64,000 nt of DNA from Ecdyonurus torrentis. Lineage: Eukaryota; Arthropoda; Insecta; Ephemeroptera; Heptageniidae. The notes below the pieces were generated by a model. That model was given only the letters and a program-made list of their open reading frames with translations, ran no database searches and had not been told where the DNA came from. The stretch is from assembly GCA_949318235.1 (NCBI GenBank), contig OX439132.1, forward strand, positions 20,910,217 through 20,974,216, in the 5' to 3' direction. A program made the translations under genes and the position numbers. Numbering within the stretch: the first letter of the stretch is position 1; the number at the start of each line of letters is the position of its first letter. Below, piece after piece: positions 10,851 to 23,529 of the stretch.

Positions 10851-11847
10851 TTTAAGAAACTACTAAAATTATACTACAAAATATATAAAAAAATGCAAGC
10901 AAATACGTGAATTCTGAAAGGAAAATATAAGTGCACGTAAGGAAAAATAACAAATAACGATGTATCACGTGTCCGCCATTAATTTTAACAGCTGACGTAT
11001 GTCAACATTCCCATGAACATTCCATTTTCAGCGTCCAGTCATTTCATTGGTCGCCGGTCATTCTTTCGATTCAGCTTTCGATTCAAAAGTTCAAAAACTT
11101 CAAAAAAGTTCAAGAAAAGAAAAAAAAAAATGATAATATACATAATAAAACAAACAATATTTACCAACAATATTATTAAGTGTAGAAGTATTTTAAATTA
11201 ATTTACAAATTCAAATTCAAATTCAAAATTCTTTATTCATTTCTTTCTCCTACAATCAGTATACAAAAACAATGCATCTGCCAAGGTTAAACATCTACAA
11301 AAAAATATAGACACTGAGAAATGATAGTCAAACTTACATACTAACGCATTTTAAAAAATGCCACTTTTTTACATAATAAATAATATTGTAAATACAGACT
11401 GGTATTTACCACCTACCTCATTTTTTTTTTTTTTTTTTTTTTTTTGTTACTATACTGCGGACTGCGACCTTTGGCGCCCCTTCTTTTATTTCTTCTTGGT
11501 TCACACTATACCAACTACAAAGGTAGTACAGTCGATTCAGCAAAAGTGGTTTTTTGCTTCACACCGTCCTATCTAAGCCCATGTTAAAAGGGGTCTAAAA
11601 GAGAGATTGTGAAAAAAAAAAGTTCTTCAACAGGTGCATTTCACTTTTTTTCCCCCTATACTTGGCACAATAACGACATTGCGTTTAATTAATTTATTAT
11701 GTTACCAAAAACAGGTAATTTTTACTCGCCAATACATTGGTGGTATACACCGAGTACACATGCACCCACAGTACATTAACGATTAACTTTGGACAAGAAG
11801 GAACTTTTATTTTTTAGTTTTTTACTATAACTTTTTTTTTTAAAATG
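10851..11847. other. Upstream region of gene A
   Basis: Probably includes the promoter and 5' UTR of gene A. No core promoter motif can be assigned. It contains a poly-T tract at about 11421-11445 and CAAATT microrepeats at about 11206-11228. No other gene seen. Confidence 0.35.
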
Positions 11848-12162
11848 CAGCATAAATTTGTATTGCCTTCAATAATAATGCTGTTCTTTGCTCCTAAAAT
11901 GACGATCAGCTATGGTTAATCAAATGGAATGCGCATTTTTTGGTGCAAGAGAACAGGGTTTACGAACATCATTAATAGCATAATTATGTGTACAGCACCA
12001 AATTTTAAATCGATTTGTCTGTCAGTTTTATGTGGGAAAAATAACATGGTGCTGCATATAGGACGTCCTATATTTCCCATGTTATTTTTACCACATAACT
12101 GAGGAGCAAATCGATTTGAAATTAAGTACACATGCTATTCAAGGCAATACAAACTTATGCTG
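11848..12162. mobile_element. Foldback element with nested family H hairpin
   Basis: The outer inverted repeats are CAGCATAAATTTGTATTGCC and its near complement ending at 12162. An inner inverted pair surrounds AAATCGATTTG and ACATGGTGCTGCATATAGGA. Family H copy 2 lies within the left arm. Confidence 0.7.
11873..11976. mobile_element. Mini-hairpin element, family H copy 2
   Basis: Shares GCTCCTAAAATGACGAT, TTTTTTGGTGCAAGA and AACAGGGTTTACGAAC with copies 1 and 3. The left end is partly deleted. Confidence 0.75.
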
Positions 12163-12453
12163 AAAATTAAAGAAAAATAAAATAAAAAAGCTTATTGAGT
12201 AAAAAAAATGTTCCACCATGTCTGAGGTTAATCCTTAATTATACAGAATAAATTTGCTGAAAAAAATAAAATATAGAAAAGTACATATAATATTAAAATT
12301 ATGAATAATTTGAATTGTATAGCCTATGATAAGTGAATGAATAAATAATAATATTTATTTAAATGGAATCTTTATTTTTATGCACAAAGATGTGGCACAA
12401 AAAACAAAACAAAAATACATGCAAATGCAGTGCACGTACTAAAAAAATACAAC

Positions 12454-12928
12454 AATGAGGAAGACTAATGATTTTTGGGACAGTATTTGAGCACATTTTT
12501 AGAAAGAGCATAATTAGTAGATTCTATTGACATCAATATTTACCTTTATTACTTAAATTTCAGCGATTAATTAATGATTTAAAAGTGGCGGCCACGCCCC
12601 CAAGAAGCCTGTGCCGTTAGTCATTTGTTTGAATTTGCAGCGGAGTCTGATGTTCTTCTGCAAATTTGGATACGAGATTTTAAATTTTACGCGAATTTTT
12701 AAATTCTCGTATCCAAATTTGCAGAAGAAGATCAGACTCCGCTGCAAATTCAAACAAATGACTAACGGCACAGGCTTCTTGGGGGCGTGGCTGCCACTTT
12801 TAAATCATTAATTAATCGCTGAAATTTAAGTAATAAAGGTAAATATCGATGTCAATAGAATCTACTAATTATGCTCTTCCTAAAAATGTGCTCAAATGCT
12901 GTCCCAAAAATCATTAGTCTTCCTCATT
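12454..12928. mobile_element. 475-bp palindromic element, family G copy 2
   Basis: Nearly identical to 9649-10123, also with near-perfect symmetry. A handful of differences lie near the centre and in the outer arms. High similarity between copies and between arms implies recent movement. Confidence 0.9.
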
Positions 12929-12967
12929 GATTATGCCATTGACAGAACAGTTCCACATTTTAAAACA

Positions 12968-12983
12968 GGGGGGGGGGGGGGGG
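12968..12983. repeat. Poly-G tract (16 G)
   Basis: Homopolymer between family G copy 2 and the LINE. Confidence 0.95.
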
Positions 12984-13032
12984 TATTTTATATTGCAATT
13001 AAATTGCATTTTCTAGAGTTAAACAATTTACT

Positions 13033-13260
13033 ATATATAGCCCTGCAGATAAACCACCAGCTAATCCCTACCGGTTTAGTGTAACTCCTCCTCCTAATCA
13101 AACGTCAATTTATAATAATCCTGCAATGACACAAGCATGGGTAGAAGACGAGGATAATAGAAAATCCCCTGTAGGTGAAAAGACACATGCATATTATCAT
13201 GATATCCCTTCTCAGCATTTTCTTCATCCCCTCTCAATGACACATGTGTCACCAGTGTAA
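13033..13260 (+). CDS. LINE ORF1, C-terminal remnant
   Basis: Open in one frame from the truncation point to a TAA at 13258-13260 (75 codons). Composition is Pro/Asn/His-rich, with no zinc knuckle left. Its role as an ORF1 tail is inferred from its position immediately before ORF2. Confidence 0.5.
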   Translation: MYSPADKPPANPYRFSVTPPPNQTSIYNNPAMTQAWVEDEDNRKSPVGEKTHAYYHDIPSQHFLHPLSMTHVSPV

Positions 13261-13274
13261 AGCCTGGGGCACAG

Positions 13275-16135
13275 TTGTCTATTCTTGTATGGAATGTGGA
13301 GGGTGTTAAAAATCTCTTTAAAAAGTTACCAGATGTTAATGTGTTTAAAAACCTAGATATTCTTGTTTTAACTGAAACATTTTCAAAAGTTAGCTTTGAG
13401 TTAAGAGATTTTTATTCAACACATTCGTTTGCCATACAGGGATTGGGAGGGCGCCCTTCTGGAGGTATTTCATGTTTCTCCAGTCCCAAACTATAGGCCC
13501 TGTTATCAACAGTTTTCCTAATGCTAGATATTTAATTGTAAATTTTAATTCTGTATGTATTATCTGTTTTTATCTTAATCCTTCTCTATCGCAAATTGAT
13601 GTTCACGAGACGGTTCTTGAAGCCTTTTCACAAGCTTTAAAAAGTAACACTCCAATTATAATGGCAGGTGATTTTAATTGTAGAATGGATGCCAATGACA
13701 AGGACAAGGGTCAGTCTCTTATTGATGTCATGTCAGAGATAAATTTTATTTTGTGTAATAATCCTATGGACAAAACCTATATCTGTCACAACGGTTCCAG
13801 CACGATTGATTTATTATTCATAGATCCCTCAAAATTCAAACTACTCTCTCATTACTTTCCTAGATTTGCTGGTATTCACCTGAGAAAACACCAACCACTA
13901 ATTTTTAATGTAAAATTCCTGCACGAGGTGCAATCAAATAAGTGGTACACAACTCCATTATCTAATATAACAAATAAAATAGATCTGGAAAAACTAATGT
14001 ACCTGATCCAAAATAATTTTAAACTTTTAAATGACCTCTTCATAAAAGGGGAAATTGATAAAATATATGAACAAATTCAATATTTGATATTAAACTCTGC
14101 TTTACCTAAGAAATATTCTAAGCGGCAAGCAAAACCGTGGTTTGATCAGGAAGCTTTTCTTCTCCGGAAATACGTGTTACACCTTTTATTTAAATTAAGA
14201 GCTTGTAGATTTAAAGATAAGCAACTTCTTACTCATTTCAATTTAGTTAAAAAAGAATATATAAAATTACTCAATGTAAAACGGGATCTATTTCAAATTA
14301 AATATGAAGAAAATTTAGTTTCAATTGCGGAAAGCGTTCCATATACATATCTTAAAAAAGACAAAATTCTAAATGTCCAATGTCCCATTCCTGTTCATGA
14401 TTGGGAGAATCACTTTAAAGAGATATTAAACTGTAAGAATCTTTCATCAGAAGATTCATTGAATTTAATTAGTTTAATAGATAATTATTCATCGGATATA
14501 ATTTTTAAACCTATCTCTACCTTGGAATTAAATTCTGTTATTAACTCCATGAAAAATAATAAGGCAGCTGGCCCGGATTGTATTTCAAAGGAACATATTG
14601 CTGTCTGGGGTTTGCTTTCGGGCAACTGTTTAGCTAACTTTTTTAATCTATGTATTGAAAATAAGAAATTACCTCAAGTCTGGAAACAGTCTCGTTTAAA
14701 AGTTTTGTATAAAGGTAAAGGTAATATTCTGTCCACTAACTCCTATAGAGGAATTGCAAACTGTTACATCATGTTCAAAATGTTTGATAAAGTTATTTGT
14801 AAGAGAGTTTTTGATTGCACTAAGGATCTTATCCCAGATATACAGTTTGGGTTTATGCCAGGCAGATCAACAATTCAAGCCGTTAAATATTTGCATGCTC
14901 AGATTTTAAAAGATGTAGCTGAACCAAAAAGTTGTACATTCGTGCTATTCATTGACTTTCTAAAAGCATTCGACCTGGTTGATAGAAAGTTATTATTAAG
15001 TAAACTTATCGAAACTAAAAAGCTTCCGAAAGAAATACTTGTTGCTCTGGCCCTGCTACTGGAAGTCAATTTTGTAACTGTAAATGATGGTTTACTTCTC
15101 TCGGACCCTATCTTGCAAAGCAATGGAGTTTTGCAGGGGGGCCCGAGTAGTCCTCTTTTGTACAACCTTTTAACCTATGATATACTAACTATAATCGAGG
15201 AAATTGTTAATTTAATAGCAGATGATCCTGAGATCTTTCTCAGTATCTATGCTGATGATTTGGCTATTATATGTAAAAACTTAGAAAAATTACAGAAAAT
15301 TTTGGATAAATTAGTTAAATGGGCCTCTCTAAATGGGTTAAAAATAAATGCGAATAAAACAAAAATAATGAAGTTTAAATATGCAAGTGGTGGCCGCCCA
15401 AAAACAAACCCTCCTCCGGAAAATATCTACTGTAATGGAACTAAATTGGAGTTTGTAAGCTCATTTAAATATCTAGGTATTACCTTACAGCAATCAGGCA
15501 AGACATTTGCAGCTCATGTCAAAGATAGAAGCAAAAGTGCCATCACAGCATCCTTCACCATATCAAACGTACATTTGCTATCTCTGAAAACGGCCATAAA
15601 ACTTTTTCACCTGAAAATATCACCTGTAGCATCTTATGGAATAGAGATTTTCTGGTCATATCTAACCATCACAGACTTCAACTTATTAGAGTCTGTAAAA
15701 TCTCGTTTTCTTAAGAGAGCAATGTGCCTCTCAAAATATACAAAATCTAGACTAGTTTATGAACTTTCAGGAGAGGAGTTTTATGTACGGGAGCTGAGAT
15801 TAAAATTTAATTTGCCAGAAACTGAAAATTTTATTAAGTTTGTTCAAATTAGAGAAAATAAAACCGATGATATTAATCTATCATTTTATAATACACCAGC
15901 TTTAAAAAATGATACATGGAAAAACTCAAATCAGAGGAATCGTAATATTATCACCCGCTACGCGGCACACGGTTTTCATCACAAAATTTGTAACACTAAA
16001 GAATATCATATTTGTAATAATAATTGTATCTGCTCCTTGTGTGGGATGTCATGTGAACAGTATCATCTCCTCACATGTTCTAGGAGACATTTAAGTATGG
16101 CCTACTATGCCGAGGGCACTGATCAACATGTATAA
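13275..16135 (+). pseudogene. LINE ORF2: AP endonuclease and reverse transcriptase, one frameshift
   Basis: Encodes the retrotransposition enzyme. The first segment (13275-13496) holds the endonuclease start (LVWNVEG, LTETF). The remainder is in another frame from 13472, so one frameshift falls in the endonuclease around 13472-13496. Downstream are IIMAGDFNCR and STIDLLFI (endonuclease), then the reverse transcriptase: KAAGPDCI, GFMPGRSTIQAV, FLKAFDLVDR, LQGGPSSPLLYNLL and the catalytic YADD. The C-terminus has a Cys/His cluster (CSLCGMSCEQYHLLTC). The stop is at 16133-16135. There is no ATG at the 13275 end, so translation may rely on ORF1 read-on or reinitiation. Apart from the shift the frame is intact for 887 residues, which indicates a young copy. 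Confidence 0.93.
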
Positions 16136-16335
16136 TACTGTTATTTGATCTTGATATTATATGTAATGTTTATGAGTTGAATGTTTAGATGTATGTTGTA
16201 CACGCAATGTGTTTAATAAATAAATAAAAAAAAACAATTTACTTCCACTTTGAACATAAAATTTTATTTCATGTTAATAGACGAAGTACAAATATCCAAA
16301 TAATAATAATAAAAAACATTACATAAGAATCTGCA

Positions 16336-16448
16336 TGTACACTCCTCTCAAATAAATCTGACCGGTTGCGTTAAAGTTTCCCCATATATTTAACATTTGG
16401 AGTGGAGACATGAATGCTATGGTCTGATTTATTCGGGAGAAGTGTACA
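16336..16448. mobile_element. Small foldback of about 110 bp, family S copy 1
   Basis: Inverted ends TGTACACT and AGTGTACA, with AATAAATCTGACC and GGTCTGATTTATT inside. The internal block TTGCGTTAAAGTTTCCCCAT is shared with a copy at 45957-46060. Confidence 0.7.
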
Positions 16449-16856
16449 TTGATAATGATTTTCTTTGTGCTAAAAATATATACGTATTTTCAATTAAAAA
16501 CAAAATTAAAATCTTGGAATTGTTGCTAGATATGACCTGATGATTGTATTCTTTTACTTTAGATTAAAATCAATGTTGCACAGTTTGATTTTAGTACAGC
16601 ATTCTTACAGAATTCATTGTAAAATAAGGTATTTTCGTGTGTGTTTCTTGATGTAATGTATTTTTCTGATTGTTGGCATTCATACAGTATTACTGAATAT
16701 TGTAAAATATATCAATAAAATAAGTTTATTTAATAAAGGACATGATTGAAATTCTGTAACATAAAATTAGAACGTGACAACAATCAATGATATTTGAAGG
16801 ATGACAGACGTGATACCGACAAAGTATTTTTCACTTGACATTGTAGTTCAAGAGCT

Positions 16857-16955
16857 GGGGGCTGATTCTGTAACTTTTTCGCTTTGTTGCAACAAACAAA
16901 TTTACATAAGATATCGAATAATTTCGTTCGTTATGAAGTTACAGAATCAGCCCCC
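16857..16955. repeat. Short foldback
   Basis: GGGGGCTGATTCTGTAAC at the left and its reverse complement at the right, loop about 60 bp. No duplication identified. Confidence 0.6.
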
Positions 16956-17140
16956 TGGTCTGTTAATAATTTATTTCATATTACTTTAAAATTACTCAAC
17001 TTAATAGAAAAGTGTATAATGGAATTTTACACTTTTCTGTTCTAAAATATTGATTTTTTGAAATCAACCCAATAATAATTAAGTAATCCCAGACAACAAG
17101 TTATTAATGTTATAGAATTTCTATTATCTTAAATTTTGTA

Positions 17141-17422
17141 TATCGATGCTATTGCGGCTAAACCACGCTTCTACTTTTAGCGTGTTTCTTTACTTTCACG
17201 GATCTACGTTTATCGCGATAGACATAAAAACACGTATCTACATTTATCGCGACAGCAGGTAAAAACATTTCTACATCTGTTTTCCTATGTAGAAATGTTT
17301 TTACCTGTTGTCGCGATAAATGTAGATACGCGTTTTTATGGCTATCGCGATAAACGTAGATGCGTGAAAGTAAGGAAACACGCTAAAAGTAGAAGCGTGG
17401 TTTAGCCGCAACACCATCGATA
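17141..17422. mobile_element. 282-bp near-perfect palindrome
   Basis: Arms begin TATCGATG and contain GCGGCTAAACCACGCTTCTA and its complement. The centre is around 17283. It may be flanked by TA. It lies just downstream of the 3' end of NOP58. Confidence 0.8.
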
Positions 17423-17528
17423 TTATGTTTGACCGTTATCATTTACACTCAAGCCAAGAAAAGTATGTAAAGCTACTATTAATTTAAAAGAAAAAAATGC
17501 AGGCAGTAATTATTTTTAGTAATAGCAG

Positions 17529-17536
17529 CCTTTATT
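17529..17536 (-). terminator. NOP58 polyadenylation signal
   Basis: AATAAA on the minus strand about 50 bp past the NOP58 stop codon (17585-17587). A second AATAAA overlaps the stop codon itself (GAATAAATG). Confidence 0.6.
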
Positions 17537-17584
17537 CTTTTCATTGCTTGATAGGAGAGATTGTATATTAGAGAAAATACACAT

Positions 17585-18829
17585 TTATTCATCTGTCTTC
17601 TTCTTCTTCTTTTTCTTCTTTTTCTCACTTGTTGGTTCCTCAGGCTCTGGTTGCTCTGCCTTCTTCTTCTTCTTCTTGCCCTCTTGTGGCTCCTCAGCAG
17701 CCTCCTCCGAGATGCTGTGTTTCTTCTTTTTTTTCTTCTTAGGAGTTTCTGGAACACAAAGAAAATTGTGTAAGCAAATATTACATAAAACATTATTAAC
17801 TAGCATGTATTACAGTATAGAGGCAGTTAGGTATTTTAAACTCTCATTTAATTAAAATAAAGTCTGTTTAATACTCCTATGAACTGAAGGTTTACATGTG
17901 TACGGGTAAGGTATCTTTTAAAGAACAACATATCAACATATTGAAGAACAAATTAGCACAGCACAGGCTTGCAATGAGTACAAAATAACAATTCAATGTT
18001 CTAGGTTTGGTCAGCAGCTTTAGTCGGCACTTACATTTTTTTTTTTTAATTTATACAATATGTTTAGCAATAACAAAGTTTTAAAATGACTGCTTATGTT
18101 TACTCAAAATGCGGAAAAGGAAGTGCCGGAAAAGGAAACCACGTGACGGTAAAAGTGGGAGGAAGCTCAGGCGTAGCTTGCTGCTGGCACCAACTTTTCT
18201 CCCACTTTTACCATCACGTGGTTTCCTTTTCCGGTCACTTCCTTTTCCACATTTGGAGTAAACATAAACAGTCATTGACAGTCATTAAAAAAAATAGCGG
18301 GGGGAGTTGTCAACTTCAAACGTTGACCCCAGGCAAATTGCCAAGGGGACATTTTTTTTTGTCAACTTTTTTCTCCAGCCAATCATGCAACTACAATAAT
18401 GCTATCCATAATAGTTTTTTTTTCTACAAATAGGCAAAGGTGTGTGTGATTTTTTTTTTATTATTATTATTATTTTTTTTTTTTAATATACCTAACGTCC
18501 TTTACATATCAATGTTGTAGCAAACTATAGGGTGGTTTCACTCATGTTAAAGTCGATGTCATAAGTGAGTACCAAATAACATTGGCCAGTATAAGAAAAT
18601 GGCACATTTTGCCAGTTAAAAAATACTTCGCAATTTTTTAGAGAGCATTGATGCTGCTATAACAGGTTAATTTAGTACCTCAAGAATGCAAGAAAAATAA
18701 TAATGACCAAAAAATAGCTAATTTACCAAAGAAAATAGCCAAAAACTATGTTTGTCCTATGCTGAGCAATGTTATTCATTGCTCAAGAAGAGCATCAAAA
18801 AGCACTCAGAATGACGTAATGCGCACACA

Positions 18830-18871
<42 letters not shown>

Positions 18872-21800
18872 CTTGATTAGCAAAATGTGTACGTATTGTA
18901 GATGGTGCTCGACTTACACATTTTACTTCCCATGATAAAAACAAGATACAAATATTGCTTACCATGACACAAAACGAGATACACATACTGTTTGCTACAA
19001 CAATGATTTATAATTAAATTTACTTGTAACATAAAACAAAAATTGTTTATATTAAGAGAAAAAAAAAAAACTTATTCTTGGTTAACATTGCCCGATTCCT
19101 CATAACAGGAAAAAAAGTGCAATTGTATCATCAATACAATTTAATACACAGTAGCTTAAAAAAATGCATAATGTAATGTATCAATTTAAGGAAAAAACCA
19201 TCGCGGTTAGGATCAATGATAAAGAAAAGGATAGAAAAACCAGCAAGGGCCTTACCACAGTAGAAGTTCTATGGAGAGGTCGAGGTCTTGCATGGCACAG
19301 TATAATGTTATAAAAGTTTCTTTATAACTTGAGAGCTTTCGTCATATGATAATGACATTATCAATCAAAAGAGAAAATTACTTGAGCACATCACTGAGCA
19401 GTGTCTTGTCTTGTACTCTAGTACTCTAGTACAAGACAAGACACTGCTCAGTGATGTGCTCAAGTAATTTTCTCTTTTGATTGATAATGTCATTATCATA
19501 TGACGAAAGCTCTCAAGTTATAAAGAAACTTTTATAACATTATACCGTGCCATGCAAGACCTCGACCTCTCCATAGAACTTCTACTGTGGTAAGGCCCTT
19601 GCTGGTTTTTCTATCCTTTTCTTTAATGTAATGTATATGCAACAAATGAAATAATAATTATAAATATGCAATATAGCCATAACTAATTATTTAAAATAGT
19701 AATTATTATACATATAATATTTGTTATAAATATAGAGCGCAAAAATAGTCGATCATTTTGACAAAATAGTCGACTATATAGTCGATGATTGCTGGTGCAA
19801 ATAGTCGACAAATAGTCGATTTTATACGAAAAAGTCGAAAAAAGTCGATTTTTTATACATAAATTTACATAAAGAATGATAAAAAAAAGATTTTGTGAGT
19901 AAAAAATAATTTAATTTAATGTTGAAACAGTAATTTTAGTATCTAAATACTCAAATAGGCTGAGCGTGTCCCTATCTTGTATGTAGTATTTTGTTAACGC
20001 GATAAAAACCATGAACAATTTTTTAAAAGGGTATGGGACTTCAGCACTATTACAAAATAGTATCAAATTTACCTAGGACTCATCAGGCAAGGCACAGCAG
20101 AGAGCTCTGTACAGCTAGAGATGATTCATACACAACATCTACTAGCTGACTGAGCTGGGGAAGTAAGTGGCAGTGCGCTTTTATACACAGTGCCCTCTCA
20201 GCTGCACGCGCTGATTCGTTGGTACAAGAGAGCGCGCGAAAACTGGCTTGCTATTTGAAATTGTAAATAAATTACTATTTTTTTTTCAAAAAGTATCGAA
20301 TACCAATTGTCGGATTTATGTATCGATATATCGATACATATCGCCTCAAAAAAGTATCGATAATATCGATACTATCGGATATATCGATATATATTGCCGA
20401 TTTCTAGTAGAAATCTCCTTAAAGGAATAGACCGGAGAAAAACATAAGCATTTATATCACAAAACACTTGATGGGATTTACAAAAATAACGTTAGTTTGT
20501 CCCAAAACCCAAGAGTAGCCCCGTAGCAGAGATTAGAAAATTCGATTTATGCAACCTGCATAACATTTTCATACTAATTTTTGCATGTTTCTGACGTCAT
20601 AAACATGAATTTTCACACAAATTGCATACTTTACAGTTGTTTCACGCTCTCTCGTGTGGCTACATTATCATTCTGGTAAAAATTGTCATCAATTTTGAAG
20701 ATCCCATTTCGTGTTTATTCATTAAAAAGCACATGATGTTTTATGCGGTCTATGGCTTTAAAAACTTAAAAAAGGTGAGAAATAGTCGACAAATAGTCGA
20801 TTTCTCGTGAAATAGTCGCTGAGCTCGAAATAGTCGAAAATAGTCGATTTTTTTATTGGTTTAAAATGCACCATATGTTGAGATCGGTGGAGATATGAAA
20901 TAATACTAGCAATAGTCGACATAATGGCAATAGTCGAAAAACTATTTTTGCGCTCTCTAGTTATAAATAATAGTTATACAAATAATCTAATAACTATAGC
21001 CAATACTAAGATATGTGTATATAATTAGGAATCAAACATTCCGTCAAGTGGGGTGACTGACCAAATTTTCAAAAAATTATTTACTCCCGAACTAAAAGCT
21101 CATAGAAACAAGGAAAATAATTATCTGTGCACTAACTTTCAGTTTTTGTTTCACTGTGGTTATGGAGTAAATAATTTTAGAACATTTACTTGTTAGTCAA
21201 AGTCACCCCACTAAAAGGTTCAACTTGATGTACGATATGTTTAATTTTGTTGTTTTTGATTACTTGAAAATGAAAACACAATATTATGTGTCAAAAATAA
21301 CAAGATAAATAAAAATGAACATACGATTGAATCTTAAGTACTGTACTAATAATTCAAAAGTAACAAAATTTTCAAATGTTAACCTATTTAATGGATGTGT
21401 CCTTACCTAATTAACATGACAACATCAGATATGATATAACTATTGATTACCAGGCCAAAAGTAAATAGAGATAATAATGGATTCTGCTTTGAAAATGTCT
21501 AAGATTTTTTGCTTCACATCTGGCCAATGCAATGCATCAAGTCCACAACCAATCATAGGCATGGCTAGTTCTCTCACTTCCAGTTGTTGACACAAAGCTC
21601 TTAACTCCAGTAGACTGCTTTCCAGGCTCTCTAGTGTGGGATTTCCATAAGATACTTTCTTACTAACAAGGTAGAAAATGTAACGCTCATCTGATTGAAT
21701 AACTGCAACTTGACCTGTCACTTTGCCCTGACTTAGAAGGAAACTTTGATTTCCAAATTTTTGTTTAAAGTCTACAGCTATGCCTCGGCTCATCCAGAAA

Positions 21801-22903
21801 TCCTCAGCTACACAATGAGCTAGTGAGACATGCTTAGGTGCAGAGAACAGACTACCACACAACTCATGATATTGTAGACACCCACCTTCCTCAACTTCCA
21901 CAGGTTCTGCCTTCAATGATGACTTTTTCTTCTTTTTCTTTTTCTCTTGGCCTTCACCTATCACAGAAAAAATATATATATACATATTACTCGACATATT
22001 TTCTTTATACCTACACTACTATAGCAATAAGTAACTGTTTTATTTATGGTTTAAAACTCTAAATATATCACTGATAAATAAAAATAATATTTTATCATCA
22101 TTTGTTTTTTGTGGTATTTCTGATTGATGGTAAAACAATTACTTATAATTCACACAACATTATTATTACCTTCTTGCTCCTCATCTTGTGGTTCCATCTT
22201 GATCTTCTTTTTGGGTGTTTTAACTAAAATTAGAAGAAAAATAGATAAGAATTACAAGTATTAAAACATAAAAAGGTAGCGCAATTTTTAAGCATTGACA
22301 GTTTAAACTGCCTAATTCAGTGAATTCAAAACATAGCAGCAAAACTTGACAATTAAATTTTCTTCTAACATAAAGAAATTATTTATAGGGATATAATAAT
22401 AAAAAATTAATTAATAATAGCAAATAGTAGATAGGGATTAGAAAATTAATCAGTTAATTAATTTTCGTTGGATTGAAAGTTAATAAAATACAAAGATTAT
22501 CTATGTAATTCATATAGTTAATTGGGATTTGGGATCATTTGTTCTAGCATAGGCATTTTTTTTAAAGACGTTAAAAGGATAGGGATGTGTCTATAAAATA
22601 CAGTATAGGTCACATTCTCAGATGGGTAAGTCTGGTACTGTTTGATGTAGCGTGAGAACATGAGTTACTGTACTAAATATATTTTATTGACACAATATCC
22701 CTATCTTTTTAACATCTATTTAAGAAAGAAGGGGGAAAAAATCTAGTGGTCATCTATGCTAGAACATATTATTCCATGCCCAAATTAGCTATATTAATAA
22801 TACCTTCGCATTTTATAAAATTTTAATCTTAAGTGCTCCAATCCCTCCTCTACTACCCAACTACTACTTTTAACAACCACAATAGTTTCCTCCTCATTTC
22901 AAT

Positions 22904-22938
<35 letters not shown>

Positions 22939-23471
22939 ACAACAATGTAAATTTTAAATTATGGATAGGCATTAATTAGAACATAATGAGAATTATATTT
23001 TCAATGAAAGTGGAACTAACCCTGTTGTTCAAAACTGTCATCAATTTCTTCTACAAGTGGTCTCTTCATCTTGCCACCAGGAATGGTCGAGTCCATTTCA
23101 GTCGGATACTGCTTCACCTCACTAAGGTAAAACAAACAAAAATCAGAAAATACTTCAGGATTCCAAAATACAGGTTAATTATTTTAGCACGCCATAGAGA
23201 AAACAAATTAGGACAAAGAGAGACTGACCTCCTTGAGTGGTACTTGTCAAATTTGGCCTTCACTTTGCCAGTGCCAGAAATTCTCCTGTTGCCTCCCTCC
23301 TCTAGCTGTCGTATCCTCAAAGTGAGAGTTGCTTTGTGGTCTGTACCTAGCTCTGCAGTTCCATCATCTCCAAGGGCATCTACACGGGTGGCTAGAGCTG
23401 CCTTAGCAGCCAGCATACGTGACACCTAACACAAAACAAATTACAAATAAATGACGTGCGTGTGTGTGATG

Positions 23472-23529
<58 letters not shown>

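Larger units (their letters stand above)
13033..16231 (+). mobile_element. 5'-truncated APE-type LINE with 12-bp target-site duplication
   Basis: Flanked by the direct repeat AAACAATTTACT (13021-13032 and 16232-16243). It contains the end of an ORF1, a nearly complete ORF2 (endonuclease and reverse transcriptase) and a 3' tail of TAAA repeats. The 12-bp duplication together with the 5' truncation marks target-primed reverse transcription. The clade is not determined. Confidence 0.95.

Noticed and set aside
13033..16231. LTR retrovirus-like origin of the reverse transcriptase
   Set aside because: AP endonuclease upstream of the RT, no LTRs, a TAAA tail and a 12-bp duplication fit a LINE.
17479..17855. 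Arg-rich and Phe/Leu-rich frames overlapping the last NOP58 exon
   Set aside because: Other-frame readings of the lysine-rich tail; the NOP58 frame is fixed by splice phase and family match.
21440..21997. Independent OARD1/TARG1-like gene starting at the Met codons around 21997 or 21985
   Set aside because: Those Met codons lie before a good splice acceptor, in what reads as intron. The exon itself has no Met before the macro fold, and its phase matches NOP58. Not fully excluded; transcripts decide.
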